57,253 nucleotides of DNA from CAZLYF01 sp964586835. Its GTDB lineage: Bacteria; Bacillota; Clostridia; Christensenellales; Aristaeellaceae. Numbering within the stretch: the first letter of the stretch is position 1; every line of letters starts with the position of its first letter. Below are positions 1 to 8,199 of this stretch, one piece after another. Position numbers and translations under genes: made by a program. The stretch is from the NCBI GenBank assembly GCA_964586835.1, contig CAZPIC010000013.1, forward strand, positions 1-57,253, in the 5' to 3' direction. The notes beneath the pieces were generated by a model, which was not told the origin of the DNA, did not search any database, and saw nothing but the letters and a program-made list of their open reading frames with translations.

Positions 1-82
1 GACCCCCTTATTTCACCTGCCCTATCAACGCTTCCGGAACATCGCAATTGCCTCAAGATGCCCTGATGGGGCCGGGCCTTCG

Positions 83-111
83 TTGACAAAAGATACCGTC
101 AAATCTATGAT
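83..111 (+). promoter_or_regulatory. Sigma-A-type promoter for the FAD oxidoreductase gene
   Basis: TTGACA at 83-88 and TATGAT at 106-111 are separated by 17 bases, five of six matches at -10 and a perfect -35. Transcription should begin near 118, about 30 nt before the preferred ATG at 148. No other candidate upstream of this gene is comparable. Confidence 0.75.
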
Positions 112-147
112 GGATTTACCTGAAGAGGAATGAAAGCGGAGGAGTTC

Positions 148-1560
148 ATGAACTGCGATCTGGTCATTGTTGGTGCCGGTCCCGCCGGCATTTTCACCGC
201 CCTGGAGCTGATCCGCAAGGGATCAAAAAAGAAAATCGTCATTGTGGAAAAAGGGTCCCCCATTGAAAAACGGCGGTGCCCGAAGGGAACGGCAGGGACC
301 TGCGTGAATTGCCTGCCTTTTTGCCATATTACCACCGGATTCTCAGGCGCGGGCGCATTTTCTGACGGCAAGCTTTCGCTATCCACAGAGGTTGGCGGCC
401 AGCTACCGGACCTGATCGGCGATGAGCTTGCGCGCAGGATGATCGCTTATACGGACAAGATCTATCTGCACTTTGGCGCAGATGCACATATTGAAGGGAT
501 CACCGAAACCGAAAAGATCAAGGAAATCCGCAGGCGCGCCATTCAGGCGGGGCTCAAGCTGGTGGACTGCCCGATCAGGCACCTGGGCACAGAAAAGGCA
601 CAGGCACTCTATGGAGCCATCCAGCATTTTCTGACAGAGCAGGGTGTGGAGATCCTTTTCGGACACAGCTGCACGAACCTGATCCTTGAAGGGGACCGCT
701 GCCTTGGCGTATCGGTTCGCCGCCTGAAGGATGCTACCACGCTGGACCTCCGTGCGGTGACCACAGTCGTGGCAACCGGACGTCGCGGAGCGGATTGGCT
801 GGAAAGCCTTTGTGTGGAGCATGGCATCGCCCACCAGTCCGGAACAGTGGATATCGGCGTGCGGGTCGAGGTTCGCAATGAAGTCATGGAAGATGTCAAC
901 AACGTTCTCTATGAAGGAAAGTTCATTGGATATCCAGGGCCTTTCAAGGACAAAGTGCGCACCTTCTGCCAGAACCCTGGTGGCTTTGTCAGCCGGGAGA
1001 ACTACGATGATAACCTGGCGGTCGTCAACGGCCACTCCTTTAAGAATAAAAAGTCCCATAACACCAACCTGGCTGTCCTCTGTTCTCACAATTTCACCTA
1101 TCCATTCAACCAGCCGATCGCTTACGCGCAAAAAATCGGTGAACTCACCAATATGCTGGCCAATGGCCATCTCCTGGTCCAACGCCTGGGGGACATCCTG
1201 GATGGCAAACGCACCTGGGACAAGGAACTGCTGCGCTCTAATGTCGTTCCCACGCTGGGAGACGCCGTGGCGGGCGACATCACCGCCGCCATGCCTTATC
1301 GCGCCATGACCAACATCATCCACTTCATCCAGGCGATGGAGAAAGTCGTTCCTGGCTTCGCCTCACCGGAAACCCTCCTGTATTCGCCGGAGCTTAAGTT
1401 TTACAGCAACAGGGTCAGGATGGACAGTGACCTGACGACCAACATCAAGGACTTTTACGCTTTGGGCGATTCAAGCGGGTGGACGCGGGGGTTGATGATG
1501 GCGTCTGTCATGGGCGTTTTGCTGGGGGACAGGCTCTTCCATGAGGAGCAGAAGGCCTGA
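148..1560 (+). CDS. FAD-dependent oxidoreductase (COG2509-like dehydrogenase)
   Basis: A flavoprotein of about 470 residues. The N-terminus carries the dinucleotide-binding fingerprint GAGPAGIFTALEL just after the start, followed by a glutamate-ended beta strand (IVIVEKG), as in Rossmann-type FAD enzymes. A Cys-rich stretch (CPKGTAGTCVNCLPFC) and the segment FSGAGAFSDGKLSL follow, which I associate with the COG2509 family of uncharacterised FAD dehydrogenases. A late GDSSGWTRGLMMASVMG segment is the usual C-terminal FAD contact. The substrate is unknown. The ATG at 148 is preferred because GGAGGAG lies at 138-144; an in-frame ATG at 130 has its purine-rich tract directly abutting. The gene has its own promoter and is monocistronic or leads into the next gene 120 bp downstream. 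Confidence 0.85.
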   Translation: MNCDLVIVGAGPAGIFTALELIRKGSKKKIVIVEKGSPIEKRRCPKGTAGTCVNCLPFCHITTGFSGAGAFSDGKLSLSTEVGGQLPDLIGDELARRMIAYTDKIYLHFGADAHIEGITETEKIKEIRRRAIQAGLKLVDCPIRHLGTEKAQALYGAIQHFLTEQGVEILFGHSCTNLILEGDRCLGVSVRRLKDATTLDLRAVTTVVATGRRGADWLESLCVEHGIAHQSGTVDIGVRVEVRNEVMEDVNNVLYEGKFIGYPGPFKDKVRTFCQNPGGFVSRENYDDNLAVVNGHSFKNKKSHNTNLAVLCSHNFTYPFNQPIAYAQKIGELTNMLANGHLLVQRLGDILDGKRTWDKELLRSNVVPTLGDAVAGDITAAMPYRAMTNIIHFIQAMEKVVPGFASPETLLYSPELKFYSNRVRMDSDLTTNIKDFYALGDSSGWTRGLMMASVMGVLLGDRLFHEEQKA

Positions 1561-1620
1561 GCGGGAAGGCACTGTGGCAGCCGGGTCGGCTGACACTCCG
1601 TCGGACAATGTTGCCAGGTG

Positions 1621-1649
1621 TTGCAATTGTGTTAAAAAAATGCAATCAT
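1621..1649 (+). promoter_or_regulatory. Possible promoter for the L,D-transpeptidase gene
   Basis: TTGCAA (1621-1626), a 17-base spacer rich in A, and AATCAT (1644-1649) form a weak sigma-A-like pair in the 120-bp gap before the transpeptidase. The match is only partial, so read-through from the upstream gene remains possible. Confidence 0.3.
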
Positions 1650-1681
1650 TCTGCTGTAAATATGTGACAGCGAGGAAGACA

Positions 1682-3403
1682 ATGAAGCGTTTGCTGTGTT
1701 TAGGGCTGGCCCTGATCCTGTCGCTCTCTGTGCCAATGGTTCTCAGCGAGGAGGAACACTGGCTGTGGGAGGGCGGAGACGAGACCCTGGTCGTTGCGTC
1801 CGAAGCACGGACGCTCAGCTACAGGGACGAGGGGGACGATGTGCTGCAGCTCCAGAAACGGTTAAAGGAGCTTTTGTATTACCGGGGACCGCTCAGTGGA
1901 AGCTATATGGAGCTGACCCGGGACGCCGTCCGAGCCGTCCAGACGGCCTACGGCCTGGAAGTGACCGGAAGCGCCGATCCGGAAACCCAGGAGATCATAT
2001 ACGGCGATTGCCTGAGACCTCTTGCCCGGGGCTCTGAAGGAGAGGACGTCGCGCGGCTGCAGACGCGCCTGCAGGAAATCGGTTATTACTGGGGAAAGAT
2101 CAGCGGCAACTACCTGGAGGGTACAACGGCGGCAGTCGGGCACTTTCAGGAGGACAACGGCCTGGTCAAGTCAGGGAAGGCAGACATCGAGACCCTGACG
2201 CGGCTGTACGGGGATGACATTGTGGTACCCACCCCGGACCCGAAGGTCACCCCTACGCCTCTTCCCTCGCCAACAGCCACCCCCGATACCGCCTATTCCG
2301 GCCGCCTGAGCTACGGAAGCAAGGGAAAGAAAGTCAGCCAACTGCAGGAGCGGCTTGCGGAGCTGGGGTTCTTTGACCGCAAGGTCACGGGGGGCTTTTA
2401 TGAACATACAGCCAAAGCGGTGACAGAGTTCCAGCGCTTCAACGGGTTAAAGGCGGATGGAGTCGTCGGAGAGATGACCTGGGAGGCACTGTACGCAAGC
2501 GATCCTGTCACAGCGTCCCATACCCCCAGGCCTACGCCCGAGCCCACCCCTGTACCCTACTTCATTGAGGTGGACGTTAACAACCAGCTTGTTAAGATCT
2601 ACGAGCGCGATGAGGCCATGGCGTTTACGGTGCTGACTCGCATCTTCACCTGCTCCACGGGAACAAAGAGCTATCCAAGCGATGTGGGAACCTTCACCCT
2701 GACAGGCCGCAAAGCGCTGTGGGCATTTTTCCCCAACTGGGGTGGAGGCTATGCGCGCTACTGGGTCCGCATCAACCCCAGCATTGCCTTTCATTCCTTT
2801 CTGTATAAATCCAACCGGCTGAACGACGTCAACATGTCCTCCGTAAAGAAGTTGGGTTCAAGGGCTTCCCATGGCTGTATCCGGCTGACGGTCCCGGATG
2901 CAAAATGGATCTATGACAACTGTGGCAAGGGCGTCGATGTCCGTATCCGTGAAGACATTCCAAGCGACCCGGAGCTGAAATACGCACACCGACCCGGCTC
3001 GTACAGCTCCAGCAGCAATCTGCACGTGGTCACCCCGACGCCCCCACCCCCGCCTCAGAATGTGAAGACCTTGCAGTCTGACATCAAGGCCATGAAGAAG
3101 GGCGCAGAAGGCCTGGAGGTTTTCTGGCTGCAAACCCTGCTGAAAGACCTTGGCTACTTCAGCGGGACGGTGACCGGCCAGTACAGGGAAGGGACGCAGG
3201 CAGCCGTGAAAGCCTATCAGAAAGCAAACAAGCTGAGTGCGGATGGACAGGTGGGAAGCAAAACGCTGGAAAGCCTTTCCGGCAGGGCACATGAGCTGTG
3301 GGCAACGGCGGAACCTGCGCCGGTGGACCCCTTCCTGGCAGGGGCGCTCCCCTCAGAACCAAGCCCGACCCCCTTTCCCACTTCGGATTTTCGCGTAGAG
3401 TGA
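1682..3403 (+). CDS. Secreted L,D-transpeptidase with four peptidoglycan-binding repeats
   Basis: Predicted exported cell-wall enzyme of 573 residues that would form 3-3 peptide crosslinks or attach proteins to peptidoglycan. A signal peptide (MKRLLCLGLALILSLSVP) opens the protein. Three PG_binding_1 repeats follow, each with the V-x-x-LQ-x-R-L-x-x-L-G/Y pattern; Pro/Thr-rich linkers (PTPDPKVTPTPLPSPT) separate the modules. The YkuD catalytic domain comes next, with HGCIRL around Cys399 as nucleophile, and a fourth PG-binding repeat follows it. The start at 1682 is chosen because it begins the signal peptide and follows GCGAGGAAG; the open frame runs further upstream to 1541 but without a plausible start. 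Domain assignment is firm; the exact crosslink made is not shown. Confidence 0.9.
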   Translation: MKRLLCLGLALILSLSVPMVLSEEEHWLWEGGDETLVVASEARTLSYRDEGDDVLQLQKRLKELLYYRGPLSGSYMELTRDAVRAVQTAYGLEVTGSADPETQEIIYGDCLRPLARGSEGEDVARLQTRLQEIGYYWGKISGNYLEGTTAAVGHFQEDNGLVKSGKADIETLTRLYGDDIVVPTPDPKVTPTPLPSPTATPDTAYSGRLSYGSKGKKVSQLQERLAELGFFDRKVTGGFYEHTAKAVTEFQRFNGLKADGVVGEMTWEALYASDPVTASHTPRPTPEPTPVPYFIEVDVNNQLVKIYERDEAMAFTVLTRIFTCSTGTKSYPSDVGTFTLTGRKALWAFFPNWGGGYARYWVRINPSIAFHSFLYKSNRLNDVNMSSVKKLGSRASHGCIRLTVPDAKWIYDNCGKGVDVRIREDIPSDPELKYAHRPGSYSSSSNLHVVTPTPPPPPQNVKTLQSDIKAMKKGAEGLEVFWLQTLLKDLGYFSGTVTGQYREGTQAAVKAYQKANKLSADGQVGSKTLESLSGRAHELWATAEPAPVDPFLAGALPSEPSPTPFPTSDFRVE

Positions 3404-3438
3404 CAGAAGGCCCGAGAGCTGTGGCGGGAGGCACGATC

Positions 3439-4098
3439 GTGGACCTGTTTGATATCGTGGGGCCGGTGATGATCGGTCCCTCGTCTTCCCATACGGCGGG
3501 CGCTGCGCGCATAGGGCGCGTTGCCCGAAGGATCCTCGGCGAGGAACCCATCTCTGCGGACATCGCCTTTCATGGATCCTTTGCCAGCACCTGGCAAGGG
3601 CATGGGACGGATCTGGCCATTCTGGGAGGCTTACTGGGCCTGGACGTAGACGACCCCCGGCTTCGAAACAGCCGGGAGATCGCCGGCGACAGAGGAATGC
3701 AGTACCGGTTCAGGACGGTGGTTCTTGAGGACAGCCATCCCAATACGGTTTTGCTCAGCATTGCCGGCGCCGATGGGAAGCCGTTGTCTGTCAAGGCTTC
3801 TTCGCCCGGAGGCGGCAGGATCCTCGTGCAGTCGATCGACGGCCTGGAGGCAGGTTTTACGGGAGAGATGCCCACGCTGGTCATCCGTCACCAGGATTCG
3901 CCGGGAGTGATCGCCGACGTCAGCCGTTGCCTGTCCGCTTCCGATATCAACATCGCTTCGATGCGTGTCTTCAGAAGCAAGGTGGGCGGAATGGCCTCCA
4001 TGGTGCTGGAACTGGATGAAACCCCCTTAGACGATGTCGTCCAGCGCCTGTCGACAGTTCGTTTCGTCGCCTCGCTGGCCATGATCGATAGGCTGTAG
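3439..4098 (+). CDS. sdaAB: L-serine dehydratase, iron-sulfur-dependent, beta subunit
   Basis: Beta chain of the two-subunit, oxygen-sensitive L-serine deaminase (serine to pyruvate and ammonia) typical of Clostridia and Bacilli. The N-terminus DLFDIVGPVMIGPSSSHTAG is the family hallmark. The C-terminal 70 residues form an ACT domain (RHQDSPGVIADVSRCL, then INIASMRVFRSKVGG), usually a small-molecule sensor. The GTG at 3439 is chosen because the protein then begins exactly at the conserved motif and GGGAGG lies 7 nt upstream (3426-3431); in-frame starts further 5' run back into the transpeptidase gene. The alpha subunit starts 11 bp downstream, so the two are co-translated. At 219 residues it is the normal length. 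Confidence 0.93.
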   Translation: MDLFDIVGPVMIGPSSSHTAGAARIGRVARRILGEEPISADIAFHGSFASTWQGHGTDLAILGGLLGLDVDDPRLRNSREIAGDRGMQYRFRTVVLEDSHPNTVLLSIAGADGKPLSVKASSPGGGRILVQSIDGLEAGFTGEMPTLVIRHQDSPGVIADVSRCLSASDINIASMRVFRSKVGGMASMVLELDETPLDDVVQRLSTVRFVASLAMIDRL

Positions 4099-4109
4099 CC
4101 GGAGGAAAT

Positions 4110-4958
4110 ATGTTCGAGTCGCTCGCAGACCTCGTCAGCCTGGCGGGGGAGGGGACCATAGGGGCGGTCGCCCGCATTGCCCAAGCGGAAAAGGACCGGT
4201 TGCCCCCGGAAGAGCTGGATGAGCGGATGCGGGGCATGCTGCGTGTCATGCGGGAAGCTTCTCAAAGGGGCATGGATCCACAAACCCGCTCGATGAGCGG
4301 ATGGACGGGAGGCCAAGCCCACAGGCTCCTGAAAGCCGCGCAGGAGGGGAAGACCGCGGGGGGGACCCTGCTTGGGCGCGCGGGCGCCCTGGCCCTTGCC
4401 ATCGCAGAGCACAATGCCGCCATGGGACGCATTGTGGCAGCCCCCACTGCCGGCGCCTGCGGCATCCTTCCCGCCGTCCTGCTTTCAGCGCAGGAGATCT
4501 ATGGCATTGATGACGGCAATCTGCTCAGTGCGCTCTTTGCTGCGGGGGCGGTGGGAATGGTGATCGCAAGGCGCGCGAGCATCTCTGGCGCTGAGGGAGG
4601 CTGCCAGGCTGAGTGCGGCAGCGCTGCGGCTATGGCTGCGGCGGCTCTTGTGCAACTGCGCGGAGGCCCCCCCGCTCAGGCAGCAGACGCCTGTGGCTTC
4701 GCGCTGATGAATGTGCTGGGCCTTGTCTGCGACCCTGTTCAGGGGCTTGTGGAAATCCCCTGTGTGTTCAGAAACGTAGCCGGCGTGGCCAACGCCTACT
4801 CCGCTGCGGATCTTGCGCTATCTGGGATCGCCTGCCCGCTGCCTCCCGACGAGATCATTGACGCGGTGAAGGCGGTGGGGGACCTGCTCCCGGCCGCTCT
4901 GAAAGAGACGGGAGAGGGCGGATGTGCCGCCTGCCCCTCTGCCCTGGGAAGCCGGTAG
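4110..4958 (+). CDS. sdaAA: L-serine dehydratase, iron-sulfur-dependent, alpha subunit
   Basis: Catalytic alpha chain, 282 residues, partner of the ACT-domain beta subunit immediately upstream. Cysteines that fit the 4Fe-4S ligand pattern of the family are visible at Cys117 (PTAGACGI), Cys165 and Cys169 (EGGCQAECG) and Cys207 (LVCDPVQG). The TGG-rich segment SGWTGGQAHRLL and HNAAMGRIVAAPTAG are characteristic. The ATG has a strong GGAGGAAAT just before it. Together with the amino-acid decarboxylase that starts 4 bp after its stop, the locus looks like amino-acid catabolism. There is no sign of damage. Confidence 0.93.
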   Translation: MFESLADLVSLAGEGTIGAVARIAQAEKDRLPPEELDERMRGMLRVMREASQRGMDPQTRSMSGWTGGQAHRLLKAAQEGKTAGGTLLGRAGALALAIAEHNAAMGRIVAAPTAGACGILPAVLLSAQEIYGIDDGNLLSALFAAGAVGMVIARRASISGAEGGCQAECGSAAAMAAAALVQLRGGPPAQAADACGFALMNVLGLVCDPVQGLVEIPCVFRNVAGVANAYSAADLALSGIACPLPPDEIIDAVKAVGDLLPAALKETGEGGCAACPSALGSR

Positions 4959-4962
4959 ACGC

Positions 4963-6423
4963 ATGAATGGGAAGGCGGGCCTGGGCGCACAGGAGGGATC
5001 CGGGGACGGGACGCTTCTTTCCAGGCTCCAGGCGGACTCCCAAGCGCTGACACCGTTTCATATGCCGGGGCACAAGCGCAACACGCGCCTGGCCTCCTAT
5101 CTGGCGGAGCTGAGAGCAGATCTGGACTTTACCGAAACGGAAGGGCTGGATTGCCTGAACGCTCCCGAAGGACTGCTGCGCGACGCGATGCAGCAGGCGG
5201 CGGGGCTCTATCAAGCCGGCCACAGCTTCTACCTGGTCAATGGGAGCACCGGCGGTATTCTAGCCGGCATCCGGGCGCTGTCGCGTCCGGGGGATACCGT
5301 GCTGGTAGCGAGAAACTGCCATATCTCTGTCTTTCACGCGCTTTCGCTTCTCTCGCTCCAGCCCGTATACCTTCTGCCGGAAGCGGAAGCCGAATTTGGG
5401 ATTACGTGTTCGGTCTCAGTCCCCTGCGTGAAAGAGGCGATCCTAAAAAACCCGGATGCGCGGATGCTTATCCTGACCAGCCCCAGCTATGAAGGCGTCA
5501 TCAGCGACCTGGCCGAAATCTGTCGGACGGCGCGCGACGCGGGGCTCCCGGTATTCGTGGATGAGGCCCATGGGGCGCACCTTGATCTGAGTCCCTATTT
5601 TACAGGGGGAGCCGTCCGGGCGGGCGCCGACATCGTCGTGCACAGCCTGCACAAGACGCTGCCTTCCCTGACCCAGACAGCGCTCATGCATGTCAGGGAC
5701 CGGGACCAAGCCAGGCGTGTGGCGCAGGAACTGGGGGTGTTTCAGACGAGCAGCCCTTCCTGGCTGCTGCTTGCCTCCATTGACGGCTGTGTGCGCCTTC
5801 TTTCAAAGGGCAGCGGAGAGCTATTCGCACGCTGGGATCAAGCCCTGACTGCGTTTGATGCGAAGGCTTTCAGCCTTGAATACCTCCGCGTGCCGGGGCA
5901 TACAATATCCCTTTCCGAAGATAGCGGGGTCTTTTCGCTGGACCGAGGAAAGATCCTGATCTCCTGCGCCGGCACCGACCTCACCGGACCCGAGTTGGCT
6001 CAGCGGCTCAGGCAGGAAGGGCGTATCGAAACTGAGATGGCACAGGAAGGCTATGTCCTTGCCATGACAGGGCTTGGCGACACCAGGCAGAGCCTCGTGC
6101 GCCTGGCGGATGCTCTCCAGCAGATAGACCGGGGCTTGCACAGGAAAGACAGTGGGGTTCCGTCAGCGGCACCAGTGAAAACTAAGCTTGCCCTGCCTAT
6201 TTCAGATGCTCGAGACCTTTCGTGGACGATCCTCTCTACGGACAGGGTTGTGGGCAGGGTGTGTGCGGAGCTTGTAACTCTTTACCCGCCTGGCATCCCG
6301 CTGATCGCTCCGGGAGAGATCATCACCCGTGAGGCTGTCCGCCGCCTACAAGCCGCAACATCCGCAGGTATCGCGGGAAGTCTTTCGGGGCCTGGATGGG
6401 AACAGATAGCTGTTCTTGCCTGA
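4963..6423 (+). CDS. Orn/Lys/Arg decarboxylase-family PLP enzyme
   Basis: Fold-type I PLP-dependent decarboxylase of 486 residues, the short gram-positive class (like Bacillus SpeA/YaaO) rather than the 700-residue inducible enzymes. Visible marks are TPFHMPGHKRN at the start, the aspartate and histidine of FVDEAHGAHL (D200, H203) for the cofactor ring, and the Schiff-base lysine K231 in VVHSLHKTLPSLTQ. A C-terminal domain ends with YPPGIPLIAPGEII, which is family-typical. Substrate (arginine, lysine or ornithine) cannot be told apart here. The ATG at 4963 follows the sdaAA stop by 4 bp without a clear Shine-Dalgarno, suggesting translational coupling; an in-frame ATG at 4924 would overlap sdaAA. 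Confidence 0.88.
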   Translation: MNGKAGLGAQEGSGDGTLLSRLQADSQALTPFHMPGHKRNTRLASYLAELRADLDFTETEGLDCLNAPEGLLRDAMQQAAGLYQAGHSFYLVNGSTGGILAGIRALSRPGDTVLVARNCHISVFHALSLLSLQPVYLLPEAEAEFGITCSVSVPCVKEAILKNPDARMLILTSPSYEGVISDLAEICRTARDAGLPVFVDEAHGAHLDLSPYFTGGAVRAGADIVVHSLHKTLPSLTQTALMHVRDRDQARRVAQELGVFQTSSPSWLLLASIDGCVRLLSKGSGELFARWDQALTAFDAKAFSLEYLRVPGHTISLSEDSGVFSLDRGKILISCAGTDLTGPELAQRLRQEGRIETEMAQEGYVLAMTGLGDTRQSLVRLADALQQIDRGLHRKDSGVPSAAPVKTKLALPISDARDLSWTILSTDRVVGRVCAELVTLYPPGIPLIAPGEIITREAVRRLQAATSAGIAGSLSGPGWEQIAVLA

Positions 6424-6458
6424 ACAGGGAACGGACAGGGGGATGCTCTCATGCTTTG

Positions 6459-6487
6459 TTGCACCCCCGCACTGCCTGTGCGATAAT
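6459..6487 (+). promoter_or_regulatory. Sigma-A-type promoter for the foldase gene
   Basis: TTGCAC (6459-6464), 17 bases, then GATAAT (6482-6487) preceded by a TG dinucleotide. The expected start near 6494 gives a 38-nt leader to the ATG at 6532. This separates the foldase from the amino-acid catabolism genes. Confidence 0.6.
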
Positions 6488-6531
6488 CGCTTGAACTGGC
6501 ACACGGACGCCGGTCGCGGAAAGGATGCGTC

Positions 6532-7983
6532 ATGTTTAAAAAGATAGTGTTGTTTTTACTTTCAGCCCTGATGGTGTTACCTGCCCTGCATACACCGGCG
6601 CAGGATGTCCAGTCGCTGCCAGGGGAGACAGTGGCCGCCTCGCCTATCAATGAGGGGCTGAGTGAGGCTCTTGTGCTCGCCACCGTTAATGGGGAGGCCA
6701 TTACCAAGGGCGAGGCGGACAATCTTATTCCGACACTGGTGGACGTGGAGTATATCGACAATGTTTCTGAGTATCGGGCGGTCGTGGAGCTGCTGATCAG
6801 GCAGAGAATCCTTGCTGAGAAGATATCGGACATGGGCTTTGACCGCTTTTCTACAGAAGAGGAGGAGGCGCTGCGCAATGACGCGGCGACACAGTGGGAG
6901 GAGGCGCTTTCCGAGTACGTGGAATACTACCTGTCGGAGGACAACGAGCAAGCCAGGAAAGAGATGCGCGAACAGGCCATCCAATTCTATGCCTCCTACA
7001 GCATGACAGAGGATACCTTGCTTGAAGAAGTGCTCAGGAGTGCCGCCAACGACCGCATGAGCGCCTATCTGACGGGCGATTATGAACCATCCGCCGAGGA
7101 GGTGGAGGGGGCCTTCCAGATGTATGGATCCCAGTATCGCGAAGTCTTCGAAGGCGATATTGCGAATTACGAGTTCATGACGCATTATTATGGGCAGGAA
7201 AGCTGGTATACGCCCGAGGGTTACCGCGGCGTGATCCACATCCTGCTGGGGGTGGACGACGCGCTGCTTGACAGATATCAGACGCTGAAGGCGACCCTTG
7301 AAGAGTCGCAGAGTATGGAAGACGCAGAAACCCCGACCGCCGGGGAAGAATCCGCTGCAACCAACGAAACCTCTGCCGCAGAGGAGGCCGGTACGGATGC
7401 AGAAACTGCCGAGGAGCCTGCGACACCTGAAGCACTGGAAGAAGCCCTTCTGGCGGTGCTTCAGTCCAGAAAGGATGCCATCGACTCGATTTACGACAGG
7501 CTTGCCAGCGGAGAAGCTTTTGAGGCACTGATTGCCGAGTACGGGGAAGATCCAGGGATGGAAGAGCCGGACAGGCTGGCGGAGGGGTATCCCGTCCACC
7601 GCAATTCTGTGGTATGGGATCCTGTTTTCATAGAAGGCGCATTTTCGGAAAAGATGCGGGAGGCGGGAGATGTGAGCGATCCGGTTGTTTCCAGCCACGG
7701 CATCCATATCATCAAGTACTTAAGGGACTTACCTTCCGGCCTTGTGATGACCGAGTCTATCCGTGTACAGATTGTAGACTACCTGAAATCCCTGAACGAG
7801 AGCAGGGCGTTTGAAGAAGCCTTTGACCTGTGGGAAGGGGCGTCTGAGATCGTATACATGGAGGATGCCATTGAAGCGGCGACCGCTGCGGCAGCAGCGC
7901 CGCCTCAGGACCTTGAGCTGTCGGAAGCTTCCGTGCCTGAGATGGTGGAGGGTGAGCCTTTGCCTTCGGTGCTCGAGGACTAA
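6532..7983 (+). CDS. Exported PpiC/PrsA/SurA-type peptidyl-prolyl isomerase
   Basis: Secreted foldase of 483 residues. A signal peptide (KKIVLFLLSALMVLPAL) is followed by a SurA-N-like region containing LATVNGEAITKGEAD and two helical stretches. The rotamase domain starts at GVIHILLGVDD and ends at SSHGIHIIKYLRD. Between its first strand and the rest, roughly residues 257-305, lies a low-complexity Glu/Ala/Thr-rich insert. Unlike most PrsA proteins there is no lipobox cysteine, so it would be released or held by another means. The C-terminus is also Ala/Glu-rich. A GGAAAGGA tract precedes the ATG. Family assignment is good; clients are unknown. Confidence 0.85.
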   Translation: MFKKIVLFLLSALMVLPALHTPAQDVQSLPGETVAASPINEGLSEALVLATVNGEAITKGEADNLIPTLVDVEYIDNVSEYRAVVELLIRQRILAEKISDMGFDRFSTEEEEALRNDAATQWEEALSEYVEYYLSEDNEQARKEMREQAIQFYASYSMTEDTLLEEVLRSAANDRMSAYLTGDYEPSAEEVEGAFQMYGSQYREVFEGDIANYEFMTHYYGQESWYTPEGYRGVIHILLGVDDALLDRYQTLKATLEESQSMEDAETPTAGEESAATNETSAAEEAGTDAETAEEPATPEALEEALLAVLQSRKDAIDSIYDRLASGEAFEALIAEYGEDPGMEEPDRLAEGYPVHRNSVVWDPVFIEGAFSEKMREAGDVSDPVVSSHGIHIIKYLRDLPSGLVMTESIRVQIVDYLKSLNESRAFEEAFDLWEGASEIVYMEDAIEAATAAAAAPPQDLELSEASVPEMVEGEPLPSVLED

Positions 7984-8040
7984 ACCCTGTGCCGCGCGTC
8001 AGCGCAAGAAGAGCGTTTGTGTTAGCACACATACAAGCGC

Positions 8041-8070
8041 TTGACAGGAAGCGAACATACGCGCTATGAT
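8041..8070 (+). promoter_or_regulatory. Promoter of the infC-rpmI-rplT operon
   Basis: Perfect TTGACA (8041-8046), 18-base spacer and TATGAT (8065-8070). The start site would lie near 8077, giving a leader of about 120 nt before infC. Confidence 0.75.
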
Positions 8071-8076
8071 GGGATC

Positions 8077-8199
8077 GTGCAAAGCAGAAGCTGCCCGCTT
8101 CTCACCCCGCGAAGAACGTTTTGCCGGGTTTTGGCATCAGGATATTGCTTCCGGCGGGCATCGACTGTCCGCCGGATTATTATGTGGAGGTGCTGATAC
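8077..8199 (+). promoter_or_regulatory. Structured infC leader, possible L20-type autoregulatory region
   Basis: The leader holds two hairpins. The first is AGAAGC-TGCCC-GCTTCT near 8087-8103. The second, at 8150-8176, has an 11-bp stem (TCCGGCGGGCA, loop TCGAC, TGTCCGCCGGA, one G-U pair), is followed by TTATTATG, and ends only 10 nt before the infC GGAGG at 8186. In Firmicutes this operon is commonly controlled by r-protein L20 binding its own leader. Position and content fit that role, but I did not match the consensus base by base. Confidence 0.5.

Noticed and set aside
403..1323. 306-codon minus-strand frame opposite the FAD oxidoreductase
   Set aside because: Antisense to a well-recognised flavoprotein, with no motif or ribosome-binding site.
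3298..3438. N-terminal extension of the serine dehydratase beta subunit
   Set aside because: The extra 47 residues overlap the transpeptidase gene in another frame and are not conserved; GTG 3439 with GGGAGG gives the exact family N-terminus.
8017..8042. Imperfect inverted repeat after the foldase gene as a terminator
   Set aside because: The arms pair only with gaps and no T-run follows; it overlaps the -35 box of the infC promoter.
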